18,945 bases of DNA from Phycisphaerae bacterium SM23_33 (GTDB taxonomy: Bacteria; Planctomycetota; Phycisphaerae; SM23-33). Positions 7,376 to 14,795 of the stretch are shown in pieces (the stretch's first letter is position 1; every line of letters starts with the position of its first letter). The notes below the pieces were generated by a model. The model was not told the origin of the DNA, searched no databases, and worked only from the letters and a program-made list of their open reading frames with translations. The translations under genes and the position numbers were made by a program. Where the stretch lies: positions 1 to 18,945 of the forward strand of contig LJUF01000108.1 of the NCBI GenBank assembly GCA_001303665.1. The letters are read 5' to 3'.

Positions 7376-7390
7376 GGGCATGAGGAGCCG

Positions 7391-7576
7391 ATGGCAACCA
7401 AGGCGCAGATAGCCAAGAGCCGCAAGAGTCCCAGGTTTTCGACGCGCGGCCGGAATCGGTGTGAGATGTGCGGTCGGCCGCGGTCGGTGTACCGGAAGTT
7501 CAGGATCTGCCGCATCTGCCTGAGGAACCTGGCCAACGAGGGCAAGATCCCCGGCATGCGCAAGGCGAGTTGGTGA
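7391..7576 (+). CDS. rpsN: 30S ribosomal protein S14, zinc-binding type
   Basis: S14 is a late-assembly head protein of the small subunit. This is the short zinc-ribbon form: 61 residues with Cys24, Cys27, Cys40 and Cys43 in the two knuckles CEMC and CRIC. The C-terminal NEGKIPGMRKASW is the family signature. The zinc-free form of E. coli is about 100 residues and lacks these cysteines. AGGAG (7383-7387) sits 3 nt before the ATG, which is close but usable. It stands between rplE and rpsH, the usual place. Confidence 0.96.
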   Translation: MATKAQIAKSRKSPRFSTRGRNRCEMCGRPRSVYRKFRICRICLRNLANEGKIPGMRKASW

Positions 7577-7588
7577 GGCGAAGGACCC

Positions 7589-7987
7589 ATGGGCCTGTCA
7601 GACCCCATTGCCGACATGTTGACGCGAATTCGCAACGCCGCCCGCAACCGGCGCGAGAGTGTGAACGTCCGCGCCAGCGGCGTTTGCGAAGGCATCGCCA
7701 AGGTCCTCCAGCAGGAAGGCTACATCCAGGACTGCAAGCGGCTGGAAGACGGCAAGCAGGGGCTGTTGCGGATCTACCTGCGATACAGCCCCAGCGGCGA
7801 GCAGGTGATCATGGAGTTGAAGCGTGTTTCCAGGCCTGGGCGGCGCGTCTACAGCGGGGTGGAGGACCTGCCGCGCCCGCTGGACGGGCTGGGCGTGGCG
7901 ATTGTCTCCACCAGCCGCGGCGTGCTCTCCGATCGCCAGTGCCGCCGCCAGCGCCTGGGCGGGGAGGTCCTCTGCACCGTGTGCTAG
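7589..7987 (+). CDS. rpsH: 30S ribosomal protein S8
   Basis: S8 is a primary 16S rRNA-binding protein and, in E. coli, the translational repressor of the spc operon. The 132-residue product begins with the typical DPIADMLTRIRNAARN and ends with STSRGVLSDRQCRRQRLGG and GEVLCTVC. The middle (KRVSRPGRRVYSGVEDLP) also fits. Length is normal. An AAGGA motif precedes the ATG. I did not find an obvious copy of the S8 binding structure in the short leaders nearby, so autoregulation is not shown here. Confidence 0.96.
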   Translation: MGLSDPIADMLTRIRNAARNRRESVNVRASGVCEGIAKVLQQEGYIQDCKRLEDGKQGLLRIYLRYSPSGEQVIMELKRVSRPGRRVYSGVEDLPRPLDGLGVAIVSTSRGVLSDRQCRRQRLGGEVLCTVC

Positions 7988-7996
7988 GAAACGACC

Positions 7997-8578
7997 ATGT
8001 CGCGGATAGGACAAAAACCGATTCCCGTGCCGGAGAAAGTCAAGGTGGCCATCCAGGGGCGGGCCGTGACGGTGGAAGGCCCCAAGGGCAGCCTGTCGTG
8101 GACGCCCCGCCCGGAGGTGAGCGTCGCGTACGACCCGGCCGCCCACGTCATTACCGTTTCCCGGAAGAACGACGAGCGCCTGCCGCGGCAGCTTCACGGC
8201 ACCACCCGCACGTTGATCGCCAACATGATCGAGGGGTGCCTCAACGGCTACAGAAGGGAGCTGGAAGTCCATGGGGTCGGCTACGGCGTGCAGGTGCGCG
8301 GCAGCCAGCTGCTGCTGAACGTGGGATTCGCCAACCCCCGGACTTTTGAGATTCCGGCGGGCGTGCAGGTGGAGGTCCAAGCCGCCCAGGCCCGCGGCGG
8401 CGGCGAGCCGGCCAGGTTCAGCGTCGCCGGCCCCGACAAGCACGCGGTGGGCGAGTTCGCCGCCCGGGTGCGGAAGGCCCGGCCACCGGAGCCGTATAAG
8501 GGCAAAGGCGTCCGCTACGCCGGCGAGTACGTGCGGAGGAAGGTGGGCAAGGCCTTCGCCGGCACCGGCACCGTGTAG
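7997..8578 (+). CDS. rplF: 50S ribosomal protein L6
   Basis: L6 binds helix 97 of 23S rRNA near the factor-binding site. The 193-residue product is slightly longer than the usual 176-180. It begins MSRIGQKPIPVPEKVKV and has GPKGSLSWTPRPEV, NMIEGCLNGYRRELEVHGVG, and the C-terminal signature RPPEPYKGKGVRYAGE. The two tandem alpha/beta halves can both be followed. A few extra residues occur around residue 130 (QAARGGGE-like region), which explains the modest length excess. AGGAA (7986-7990) lies 6 nt before the ATG. Confidence 0.96.
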   Translation: MSRIGQKPIPVPEKVKVAIQGRAVTVEGPKGSLSWTPRPEVSVAYDPAAHVITVSRKNDERLPRQLHGTTRTLIANMIEGCLNGYRRELEVHGVGYGVQVRGSQLLLNVGFANPRTFEIPAGVQVEVQAAQARGGGEPARFSVAGPDKHAVGEFAARVRKARPPEPYKGKGVRYAGEYVRRKVGKAFAGTGTV

Positions 8579-8658
8579 CGGGGCGGCAGGGGCGTTGGGC
8601 CCCGGCCCGGGCGTGTGCGTCGGCGAAGAGCCCGACTGTGCGGGATGGCGAGTGAATC

Positions 8659-9027
8659 ATGAAGAGGTTGATGGAAGACATGGCCCGGCGGGAGGTTCGC
8701 AAGCGGCGGGTTCGCCGCCGCCTGTTCGGCACGGCGGACCGTCCGCGGCTGACGGTGTTCCGGAGCAACAAGAACATTTACGCGCAGATTATCGACGACA
8801 CGGCCGGTCGGACGATCGTGGCCGCCTCGAGCATGGACAAGGCTGTCCGCGGAGAGCTGACCTACGGCGGCAACAAGGCGGCGGCGGCCGTCGTAGGAAA
8901 GAAACTGGCTGAAATCGCGATTCGGGCCGGCATCAGGAAGGTAGTGTTCGACCGCAACGGGTATGCCTATCACGGGCGGGTCAAGCAGCTGGCCGCCGCC
9001 GCCCGCGAGGGTGGATTGGAGTTCTGA
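8659..9027 (+). CDS. rplR: 50S ribosomal protein L18
   Basis: L18 binds 5S rRNA together with L5. The 122-residue product matches the family: a basic N-terminus (VRKRRVRRRLFGTADRPR), LTVFRSNKNIYAQIIDD, and the C-terminal VVFDRNGYAYHGRVKQLAAA. The start is uncertain among three in-frame ATGs at 8659, 8671 and 8680. None has an ideal ribosome binding site, and the first gives a length close to the family norm. An 80-nt gap separates it from rplF, longer than most gaps in this block. Confidence 0.95.
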   Translation: MKRLMEDMARREVRKRRVRRRLFGTADRPRLTVFRSNKNIYAQIIDDTAGRTIVAASSMDKAVRGELTYGGNKAAAAVVGKKLAEIAIRAGIRKVVFDRNGYAYHGRVKQLAAAAREGGLEF

Positions 9028-9074
9028 CCCAGCGGCGGGTCTGGCCCGCCCGGCGCGGCACGGGAGCGACAACC

Positions 9075-9587
9075 TTGACGCAAGCGCAGTCCAAGAGCGG
9101 CCCGGCGGATGAATTTGAGGAAAAGACCCTGGATGAGCACGTGGTCAAGATCTACCGCTGCGCCAAGGTGGTCAAGGGCGGGCGGCGGTTTCGGTTCGCC
9201 GCCCTGGTGATTGTGGGCGACCGCAGCGGGCAGGTGGGGGTGGGCTACGGAAAGGCCAACGAGGTGCCCGCCGCCGTCGACAAGGGCATCAAGAACGCCA
9301 AGAAGAACATGTTTACGGTACCGCTGAAGGGCAACACGATTCCTCACCGCGTGGTGGCCAGGTTCGGAGCCTCGAAGGTCGTGATGATCCCTGCCGGCGA
9401 GGGCACGGGCGTCATTGCCGGCGTGCATTTCCGCCCGCTGCTGGAGCTGGCGGGCGTGCGCGATGTGCTGACCAAGTCGCTGGGCTCGCACAACCCCAAG
9501 AACTTGCTGCAGGCCGGGGTGGCCGGCCTGAAGCAGCTGCGGGCCGGGGAAGACGTTGCGCAGTTGCGTGGAGTGGAATTGGAATGA
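9075..9587 (+). CDS. rpsE: 30S ribosomal protein S5
   Basis: S5 takes part in translational accuracy and mRNA unwinding at the entry channel. The 170-residue product starts at TTG 9075, with GGGAG (9062-9066) 8 nt upstream; no ATG or GTG is better placed. The N-terminal double-stranded RNA-binding domain contains KVVKGGRRFRFAALVIVGD and GVGYGKANEVPAAVDKG. The C-terminal domain contains VMIPAGEGTGVIAG, VRDVLTKSLGSHNPKN and ATVAGL-like AGVAGLKQL. Length is normal. Its stop overlaps the rplO ATG by 4 nt. The L30 gene (rpmD) usual in many bacteria between these two is absent. Confidence 0.96.
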   Translation: MTQAQSKSGPADEFEEKTLDEHVVKIYRCAKVVKGGRRFRFAALVIVGDRSGQVGVGYGKANEVPAAVDKGIKNAKKNMFTVPLKGNTIPHRVVARFGASKVVMIPAGEGTGVIAGVHFRPLLELAGVRDVLTKSLGSHNPKNLLQAGVAGLKQLRAGEDVAQLRGVELE

Positions 9588-9953
9588 AGCTGGATGAGAT
9601 TCTCTCGGCTGCCGGAAGGTGCAGGCGGCGCAAGCGCGTCGGCCGGGGCCGCGGCTCCAACAGGGGCAAGACCTCCGGCCGGGGGCACAAGGGCCAAGCG
9701 CGGTTTCAACAACGCGAACTTCCGGACCGTCTTTCAGGTCGTCAACGCGGGCCAGTTGCAGGCCTTCGATGACGGCGACCGCGTGGACCTGCATGCCCTG
9801 GCGGCCAGGGGCCTGGTCCGGCCGCGCGGCGGTCCGGTGAAGATCCTGGCCGGCGGCCGACTGACAAGGAAGCTGACGGTGACGGCACATGCCTTCTCGG
9901 CGACGGCGGAAAAGAAGATCCTCGCCGCCGGCGGCCGCGTGCAGCGCCTGTAG
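9584..9953 (+). pseudogene. rplO: 50S ribosomal protein L15, internal deletion with frameshift
   Basis: L15 is a late-assembly large-subunit protein. Codons from ATG 9584 to about 9697 encode a normal L15 N-terminus (KRVGRGRGSNRGKTSGRGHK, then GQ). The rest of L15 continues in another frame (+1) from about 9696 to the TAG at 9951-9953: KRGFNNANFRTVFQVVNAG, VDLHALAARGLVRP, VKILAGGRLTRKLTV and AAGGRV. The roughly 24 conserved residues that usually separate GHKGQ from KRGF, including the Gly-rich and GGQMPL segment, are missing. A loss of about 74 nt would explain both defects. Read straight through, the first frame stops at 9770-9772 after 62 residues. Either the gene is truly broken or the assembly has an error here. 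Overlap with rpsE and position before secY confirm identity. Confidence 0.85.
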
Positions 9954-9975
9954 AGGCGGACTGAAACTCACTGCC

Positions 9976-11736
9976 ATGGTGTTCAGAGCAATCAGACTGG
10001 TCTTGGGCCTGGGGCTGGTGGTGGCGGCAATTGTCGTGACCGCCCAGGCCATCGGCATGCTGCTGCGCGGGCCGGGCGGCCTGCAAGGCTGGCTGGGCCC
10101 GGCGGGGATGATCGTGGCCGCCATGGGGGCCCTGTGGGCCTACTACTATGCCTTCTTCCGCGCAAAGAACGGGTTCCAGGCATTTCGAGCCATGCTGGCG
10201 GCGATCATGGGTGTGGTGGGCCTGTACCTGATTGGCAGCGGCGTGGTTGACCTGTACGCCGCGAGGAAGCTGGCGTCCTCTCAAACCGCGGATTTGACCG
10301 TCCCGGTGGCCAAGTTCGTGGTGGCCGCCGCCATCCTGGCGGCGTTCTATTTCGCCACCGTGGCCGCCACCAGCGTCCGGCGCGTGCTGGAGAACATCTT
10401 TTCCATTCCCGAGCTGCTGAAGAAACTGGCCTTCACCCTGGCCCTGCTGTGCATTTACCGCATCGGTTTTCACATCCCGCTGCCCGGGCTGAACCAGAAC
10501 GTCATCCGCACCTACATGAGCGAGCAGGAGAAGGGCCCCTTCGGGCAGGCCCTGGAGTACGTGGCCCTGTTCACCGGCGGCAACCTCCGCCAGTCCACCC
10601 TGTTCGGGCTGGGCATCATGCCCTACATCTCGGCCGCCATCATCTTTCAACTGCTGGTCACGGTCGTGCCGGCGCTGGAGCGGCTGCAGAAGGAAGGCCA
10701 GGCCGGGTACCGCAAAATACAGGAATACACCCGCTACGCCACCGTGGGCTTGTGCATCGTCCAGGCCACCGTTTGGATGAGATTCATGAACGGCCAGGAG
10801 CTGCTGTACCGCAGCTACCTGGGCTCGCCCTGGATCTTCATGATGGGGGTGTTCGGCCTGACGGCCGGGACCATCTTCCTGATGTGGCTGGGCGAGCAGA
10901 TCGACGAGTACGGCATCGGGAACGGCATCAGCCTGATTATCATGGCCGGCATCGTGGCCCGGCTGCCGGTGGCCATCCAGGACCTGATTCAGAGGGCTTC
11001 GTTGAGGGTCAGCAGCGCCGACAGCAGCGAGATCGGGCTGGTCCGGATCGTCTTCCTGATTGCGGCCTTCATCTTCGTCGTGGCCGGTTCCATCCTCATC
11101 TGCCAGGCCCAGCGCCGCATCCCCATCCAGCAGGCCAAGCACACCCGCGGCCGGCGGGTGTACGGCGGGCAGCGGCAGTACCTGCCCCTGCGGGTGAACC
11201 ACGGCGGCGTGATGCCCATCATCTTCGCCTCCTCGCTGCTGATTTTCCCCGCTTCGATCGCCAAGTGGCTGGCGGATAGATTCCGCGGCGGCGGCTTCCG
11301 CCTGCTGGCCAAGGCCTTCGGCTACGAGGACCTGGCGTACAACCTGCTGTACGTGGGCTTGATCTTCTTCTTCGCGTATTTCTGGACGACGGTGCAGTTC
11401 CGCCCCAAGGACATGTCCGAGCAGCTTCGAGACTACGGCAGCTTCATACCGGGGCTGCGCCCGGGCAAGCGGACGGCCGATTATCTCGAGCGGGTGATGG
11501 AGCGGATCACCTACTGCGGGGCGGCCTTCCTGGCCGTCATTGCCGTCATCCCCCAGGCGGTGGCGGCGGCGATGGAAATCCCCTTCAGAATCGCCGCCTT
11601 CCTGGGCGGGACCGGGCTGCTGATCATGGTGGCCGTCGCCCTGGACCTGGTCCAGCGGATTGAGGCCAACCTCATCATGCGGAACTATGGCGGATTCCTC
11701 GGCGACGGCGGCCGCATCAAGGGGTCACGCGAATGA
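9976..11736 (+). CDS. secY: SecY translocon channel with a four-helix N-terminal membrane extension
   Basis: SecY forms the protein-conducting channel of the Sec translocase in the inner membrane. Residues from about 137 onward are clear SecY: VLENIFSIPELLKKLAFTLA (where ordinary SecY begins), HIPLPGLN, GIMPYISAAIIFQLL (213-227), DEYGIGNGISLIIMAGI, GRRVYGGQRQYLPLRVNHGG, GSFIPGLRPGKRT, and RNYGGFLGDGGRIKG at the end. Residues 1-136 are extra, with hydrophobic stretches at about 7-29, 39-62, 71-96 and 108-133. The total of 586 residues exceeds the usual 430-460. ATG 9976 is the first plausible start after rplO, although the AGAGGCGGA motif (9952-9960) is 15 nt away. GTG 10384 matches the ordinary SecY start but has no ribosome binding site. 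The stop overlaps the adk ATG. Confidence 0.93.
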   Translation: MVFRAIRLVLGLGLVVAAIVVTAQAIGMLLRGPGGLQGWLGPAGMIVAAMGALWAYYYAFFRAKNGFQAFRAMLAAIMGVVGLYLIGSGVVDLYAARKLASSQTADLTVPVAKFVVAAAILAAFYFATVAATSVRRVLENIFSIPELLKKLAFTLALLCIYRIGFHIPLPGLNQNVIRTYMSEQEKGPFGQALEYVALFTGGNLRQSTLFGLGIMPYISAAIIFQLLVTVVPALERLQKEGQAGYRKIQEYTRYATVGLCIVQATVWMRFMNGQELLYRSYLGSPWIFMMGVFGLTAGTIFLMWLGEQIDEYGIGNGISLIIMAGIVARLPVAIQDLIQRASLRVSSADSSEIGLVRIVFLIAAFIFVVAGSILICQAQRRIPIQQAKHTRGRRVYGGQRQYLPLRVNHGGVMPIIFASSLLIFPASIAKWLADRFRGGGFRLLAKAFGYEDLAYNLLYVGLIFFFAYFWTTVQFRPKDMSEQLRDYGSFIPGLRPGKRTADYLERVMERITYCGAAFLAVIAVIPQAVAAAMEIPFRIAAFLGGTGLLIMVAVALDLVQRIEANLIMRNYGGFLGDGGRIKGSRE

Positions 11737-12395
11737 GGTTGGTGCTGATGGGGCCCCCCGGTGCGGGCAAGGGAACCCAGGCCAAGCGTCTGGCCCGTCG
11801 ATTTGGCATGCGGCATCTGTCCTCGGGTGACATCCTGAGGGCGGCTGGAAACAGCGGCTCGGCGCTGGGCCGCTCATTGAAAAGTTATATGGACGCCGGC
11901 GAACTCGTGCCCGACGAGATCGTCGTGGAGATCATGGCCAAGGCGATTTCCGACGCCCCCGCCGCCCAGGGGCTGCTGCTGGACGGATTCCCGCGGACCG
12001 TGCCCCAGGCCGAGGCGCTGGACCGCCAGTTGGCCCAACTGGGCCGCCCCGTCGAGGCCGTGCTGGTGATCGAGGTGCCGGACGAGCTGCTGGTGGAGCG
12101 GATCAGCGGGCGGCGGAGCTGTCCGGCCTGCGGGAAGGTCTTCCACGTCGGGTCGCTGCCGCCGCCGCCCGACGGCCGCTGCGACGCCTGCGGCGCGGAA
12201 CTGGTCCAGCGCTCCGACGACACCGAGCCGGTGGTTCGGGAGCGGCTGGCGGCCTACCTCAGGCAGACGGCGCCGGTCATTGATTACTACGCCAACAGCG
12301 GGCGCTTGGTCATCCGGACCGACGGCAGCGCCCCGCCGGACGAGGTGACCGAACGCGTCGCCGCCGCACTGGAAAAACTTGCTTCCAAGGCCTGA
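11733..12395 (+). CDS. adk: Adenylate kinase, zinc-lid type
   Basis: Adenylate kinase interconverts ATP plus AMP and two ADP in the cytoplasm. The 220-residue product has a P-loop GPPGAGKGT (residues 7-15), the AMP-site stretch LSSGDILR, DGFPRT (84-89), the Arg-bearing GRRSCPACG, and RSDDTEPVVRERLAAY. The long LID domain has Cys130, Cys133, Cys150 and Cys153 in two CxxC knuckles, the structural zinc site seen in many bacterial adenylate kinases. E. coli lacks it. Length is typical of the long form. The ATG overlaps the secY stop by 4 nt, so translation is probably coupled. secY-adk-map is a classic order. Confidence 0.97.
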   Translation: MRLVLMGPPGAGKGTQAKRLARRFGMRHLSSGDILRAAGNSGSALGRSLKSYMDAGELVPDEIVVEIMAKAISDAPAAQGLLLDGFPRTVPQAEALDRQLAQLGRPVEAVLVIEVPDELLVERISGRRSCPACGKVFHVGSLPPPPDGRCDACGAELVQRSDDTEPVVRERLAAYLRQTAPVIDYYANSGRLVIRTDGSAPPDEVTERVAAALEKLASKA

Positions 12396-12405
12396 AGGAA
12401 ACGCC

Positions 12406-13173
12406 GTGGCCATCAAGTTGAAGTCCAAACGCGAGATCGAACTGATCCGGCGGGCCGGCGCCGTGGTCCGGCAGGTGCTTGAGCGGCTGGGCGCGATGGC
12501 GGCCCCGGGCGTCACCACCGCCATGCTGGACGCCCAGGCCGAGCGGCTGACCCGCGAGCTCGGTGCCCAGGCCCTTTTCAAGGGCGTTCCCGGCCGAGGC
12601 GGGCCGTTCCCGGGAACCAGCTGCATTTCGATCAACGAGCAGTTGGTTCACGGCATCCCGTCGGAGCGGGCGTTCCGGGCCGGCGATATCGTCAGCATCG
12701 ACTACGGCTGCCGCCTGGACGGCTACTGTGCCGACGCGGCCGTGACGTGCATGGTGGGTAAGGTGCCGCAAGAGGTCCGCCGGCTGGTGGCGGTGACCCG
12801 GCGCATGCTGGACATGGCCGTTGAGCTGAGCCGCCCCGGCCCGCTGTGGAGCGAGCTGGCCGGCCGGATGCAGCAATACGTCGAGGGCGAAGGCTTCTCG
12901 GTGGTGCGGGAATTCGTCGGGCACGGCATCGGAAAGGAAATGTGGGAAGACCCCAAGGTGCCGAACTTCGTCAGCCCGGACGCCTCGGGCCGCGACTTCC
13001 GCCTGGAAGAGGGCCTGGTCATCGCCGTCGAGCCGATGGTGACGATGGGCTCCCGGGAGGTGGTGGTCGAAGCGGACGGCTGGACGGTCGTCACCCGGGA
13101 CGGCAAGCCGTCGGCCCACTTTGAGCACACGCTGGCGATCACCGCCGACGGGGCGGAGGTGCTGACGGCCTGA
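12406..13173 (+). CDS. map: Methionine aminopeptidase, type I
   Basis: This enzyme removes the initiator methionine from nascent proteins. From GTG 12406 the product has 255 residues, typical for type Ia. All five metal ligands are present: Asp99 (SIDYG), Asp110 (CADAA), His173 (GHGIG), Glu209 (AVEPM) and Glu240 (HFEHT). His82 in VHGIP corresponds to the substrate-binding histidine. AAGGAA (12395-12400) precedes the GTG by 5 nt. The frame is open further upstream to a TTG at 12379, but that would overlap adk and lacks a motif. In many bacteria infA follows; here rpmJ follows directly after 26 nt. Confidence 0.97.
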   Translation: MAIKLKSKREIELIRRAGAVVRQVLERLGAMAAPGVTTAMLDAQAERLTRELGAQALFKGVPGRGGPFPGTSCISINEQLVHGIPSERAFRAGDIVSIDYGCRLDGYCADAAVTCMVGKVPQEVRRLVAVTRRMLDMAVELSRPGPLWSELAGRMQQYVEGEGFSVVREFVGHGIGKEMWEDPKVPNFVSPDASGRDFRLEEGLVIAVEPMVTMGSREVVVEADGWTVVTRDGKPSAHFEHTLAITADGAEVLTA

Positions 13174-13199
13174 GTGCGGGACGGCGAGCGAGTGGAATT

Positions 13200-13313
13200 A
13201 TGAGAGTCAAGAGTTCGGTAAGGCGGCGTTGCGAGAACTGCCGCATCGTGCGGCGCAAAGGGGTGGTGCGGGTGATCTGCACCGACCCCAAGCACAAGCA
13301 GCGGCAGGGCTGA
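13200..13313 (+). CDS. rpmJ: 50S ribosomal protein L36
   Basis: L36 is the smallest ribosomal protein and uses a zinc ribbon to bind 23S rRNA. The 37-residue product begins MRVKSSVRRRCENC and ends in CTDPKHKQRQG. Zinc ligands are Cys11, Cys14, Cys27 and His32, the standard C-x2-C-x12-C-x4-H pattern. Length is exactly that of the family. It lies between map and rpsM, its usual place at the head of the alpha block. A short purine-rich motif (AGTGGA) precedes the ATG. Confidence 0.95.
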   Translation: MRVKSSVRRRCENCRIVRRKGVVRVICTDPKHKQRQG

Positions 13314-13340
13314 CCGCCCCGCCGGGAAAGGGAGCCAACC

Positions 13341-13724
13341 ATGCCACGGGTTGTGGGTGTTGACATTCCCAACGACAAGCCGGCCTTCGTTTCGCTGCGG
13401 TACATCTACGGCATTGGCCCCAAGCTGGCGCTGGACGTCTGCCAGAAGTCCCAGGTCAGTCCGCACGCCCGCGCCGGCGATCTGACCGAGGAGGAGCTCA
13501 GCCGGATCACCGCCGTGCTGGAGCGAGACTGCGTCATCGAGGGCCAGCTCCGCCGGCAGGTTCAGCAGAACATTGCCCGGCTGCGGGACATCGGGTGCTA
13601 TCGCGGGGTTCGGCACCGGCGCGGGCTGCCGGTCCGCGGGCAGAGGACCAAGACCAACGCCCGCACGCGCAAGGGGCCCAGGAAGACGGTGGCGGGCAAG
13701 AAGTCGGTCAAGGAAATGAGGTAA
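13341..13724 (+). CDS. rpsM: 30S ribosomal protein S13
   Basis: S13 lies in the small-subunit head and contacts the P-site tRNA and large subunit bridges. The 127-residue product has normal length. It shows VVGVDIPNDKPAFVSLRYIY and GIGPKLALDVC near the start (a helix-two turns-helix element), GCYRGVRHRRGLPVRGQRT, and the basic tail TNARTRKGPRKTVAGKK. AAAGGGAG about 7 nt upstream of the ATG is a strong ribosome binding site. It is followed by rpsK after 28 nt. Confidence 0.97.
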   Translation: MPRVVGVDIPNDKPAFVSLRYIYGIGPKLALDVCQKSQVSPHARAGDLTEEELSRITAVLERDCVIEGQLRRQVQQNIARLRDIGCYRGVRHRRGLPVRGQRTKTNARTRKGPRKTVAGKKSVKEMR

Positions 13725-13752
13725 GTCCCGGCGGGGGAGCAGGCGAAGGATT

Positions 13753-14130
13753 ATGGCCATAGCCAAGAAGAGAATTCGGCGGAGCGTCGCCAAGGCGATC
13801 GTCTACGTCAGGGCGACCTTCAACAACACCCTGGTGACCTTCACCGACACCAGCGGCAACGTGCTGTGCTCGGCCTCGGCGGGCATCGTCGGCTTCAAGG
13901 GCTCGCGCAAGAGCACCCCGTTCGCCGCCCAGCGGGCCGCCGAAGAGGCCGCCGCCAGGGCCAGGAAACTGGGCGTCACGGAGGTCGAGGTGCGGGTGAA
14001 GGGCCCCGGCTCCGGGCGCGAGAGCGCCGTGACGGCCCTGCAGGGCGCCGGCATGCGGATCACCGCCATCGAGGACGTGACCCCCATCCCGCACGACGGC
14101 TGCCGGCCGCGAAAGAAACGGCGCGTCTGA
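13753..14130 (+). CDS. rpsK: 30S ribosomal protein S11
   Basis: S11 is a platform protein of the small subunit that contacts the mRNA exit region and the Shine-Dalgarno helix. The 125-residue product is of normal size. Signatures include ATFNNTLVTFTDTSGNVL, GFKGSRKSTPFAAQ, VKGPGSGRESAVTAL and the C-terminal DVTPIPHDGCRPRKKRRV. AAGGA (13744-13749 region) precedes the ATG. rpsD follows after 32 nt, in the standard rpsM-rpsK-rpsD-rpoA-rplQ order. Confidence 0.97.
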   Translation: MAIAKKRIRRSVAKAIVYVRATFNNTLVTFTDTSGNVLCSASAGIVGFKGSRKSTPFAAQRAAEEAAARARKLGVTEVEVRVKGPGSGRESAVTALQGAGMRITAIEDVTPIPHDGCRPRKKRRV

Positions 14131-14162
14131 CCCGGACAACACACAGGAGCACGGCGAAGGAC

Positions 14163-14795
14163 ATGGGACGGTATACAGGACCCTCTTGCAGGCTTTGCCG
14201 CCGCCAGGGCATCAAGCTGATGCTGAAGGGCGCGCGGTGTGAAACGGCCAAGTGCCCCATGGAACGGCAGTGGCGCAGCAATCCCCCCGGGATGCACAGT
14301 TGGCGCCGCGGCCGACCCAGCGAGTACGGCATCCGCCTGCGCGAAAAGCAGAAGGTGAAGCGCTACTACGGCCTCTTCGAGAAGCAGTTCATGAGATACT
14401 TCCGCCTGGCTGAGAAGCAGAAGGCCAACACCGGCGCCGCCTTGTTGAGCCTGCTGGAGCGCCGGCTGGACAACGTCGTGTGCAAGCTCGGCTTCGCCGG
14501 CTCCCGGGCCGGGGCCCGGATGACCATTGCCCACGGGCACATCTACGTGAACGGCCGGCGGGTCAACATCCCTTCCTATCTGGTCAGCACCGGCGACAGG
14601 ATCGGCGTCAAGCCCGCGGACCGCTCCCTGAAGCTGATCCGCTCCCGCCTGGAAGAGCTGGGCGAGCCGCACCTCCAGAACTGGCTCAACCTGGACATGA
14701 CCAAGCTGGAAGCCAACGTGCTGGCCGTGCCCACCCGGGACGACGTGATGATCCCCGTGGAAGAGAACCTCATCGTGGAGCTGTGCAGCAGGTAA
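14163..14795 (+). CDS. rpsD: 30S ribosomal protein S4, zinc-binding type
   Basis: S4 is the main 16S 5'-domain assembly protein and, in E. coli, represses the alpha operon. From ATG 14163 the product has 210 residues, the usual length. Cys9, Cys12, Cys26 and Cys31 form the zinc-binding N-terminus found in many bacterial S4 proteins; E. coli S4 lacks it. The S4 RNA-binding domain is seen in LLERRLDNVVCKLGFAGSR, ARMTIAHGHIYVNGRRV and NIPSYLVSTGD. AAGGA lies almost against the ATG, with GGAG further upstream. The frame stays open upstream across rpsK, but that part is not S4. Confidence 0.96.
   Translation: MGRYTGPSCRLCRRQGIKLMLKGARCETAKCPMERQWRSNPPGMHSWRRGRPSEYGIRLREKQKVKRYYGLFEKQFMRYFRLAEKQKANTGAALLSLLERRLDNVVCKLGFAGSRAGARMTIAHGHIYVNGRRVNIPSYLVSTGDRIGVKPADRSLKLIRSRLEELGEPHLQNWLNLDMTKLEANVLAVPTRDDVMIPVEENLIVELCSR

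Noticed and set aside
8579..8658. 80-nt gap between rplF and rplR as a site for a small gene or promoter
   Set aside because: It holds GC-rich self-complementary runs (about 8597-8612) but no convincing hexamers, no start with a ribosome binding site, and no conserved small protein.
9594..9690. Alternative start for L15 at 9594 that would give one continuous 119-residue product
   Set aside because: Its first 34 residues are Ala/Gly/Pro-rich and unlike L15, whereas the frame from 9584 gives a textbook L15 N-terminus over the same bases. The start at 9594 is a frame shadow.
9690..9705. Programmed ribosomal frameshift in rplO
   Set aside because: No slippery heptamer or following stem is visible, and a frameshift alone would not restore the missing conserved residues. 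A deletion or assembly error fits better.
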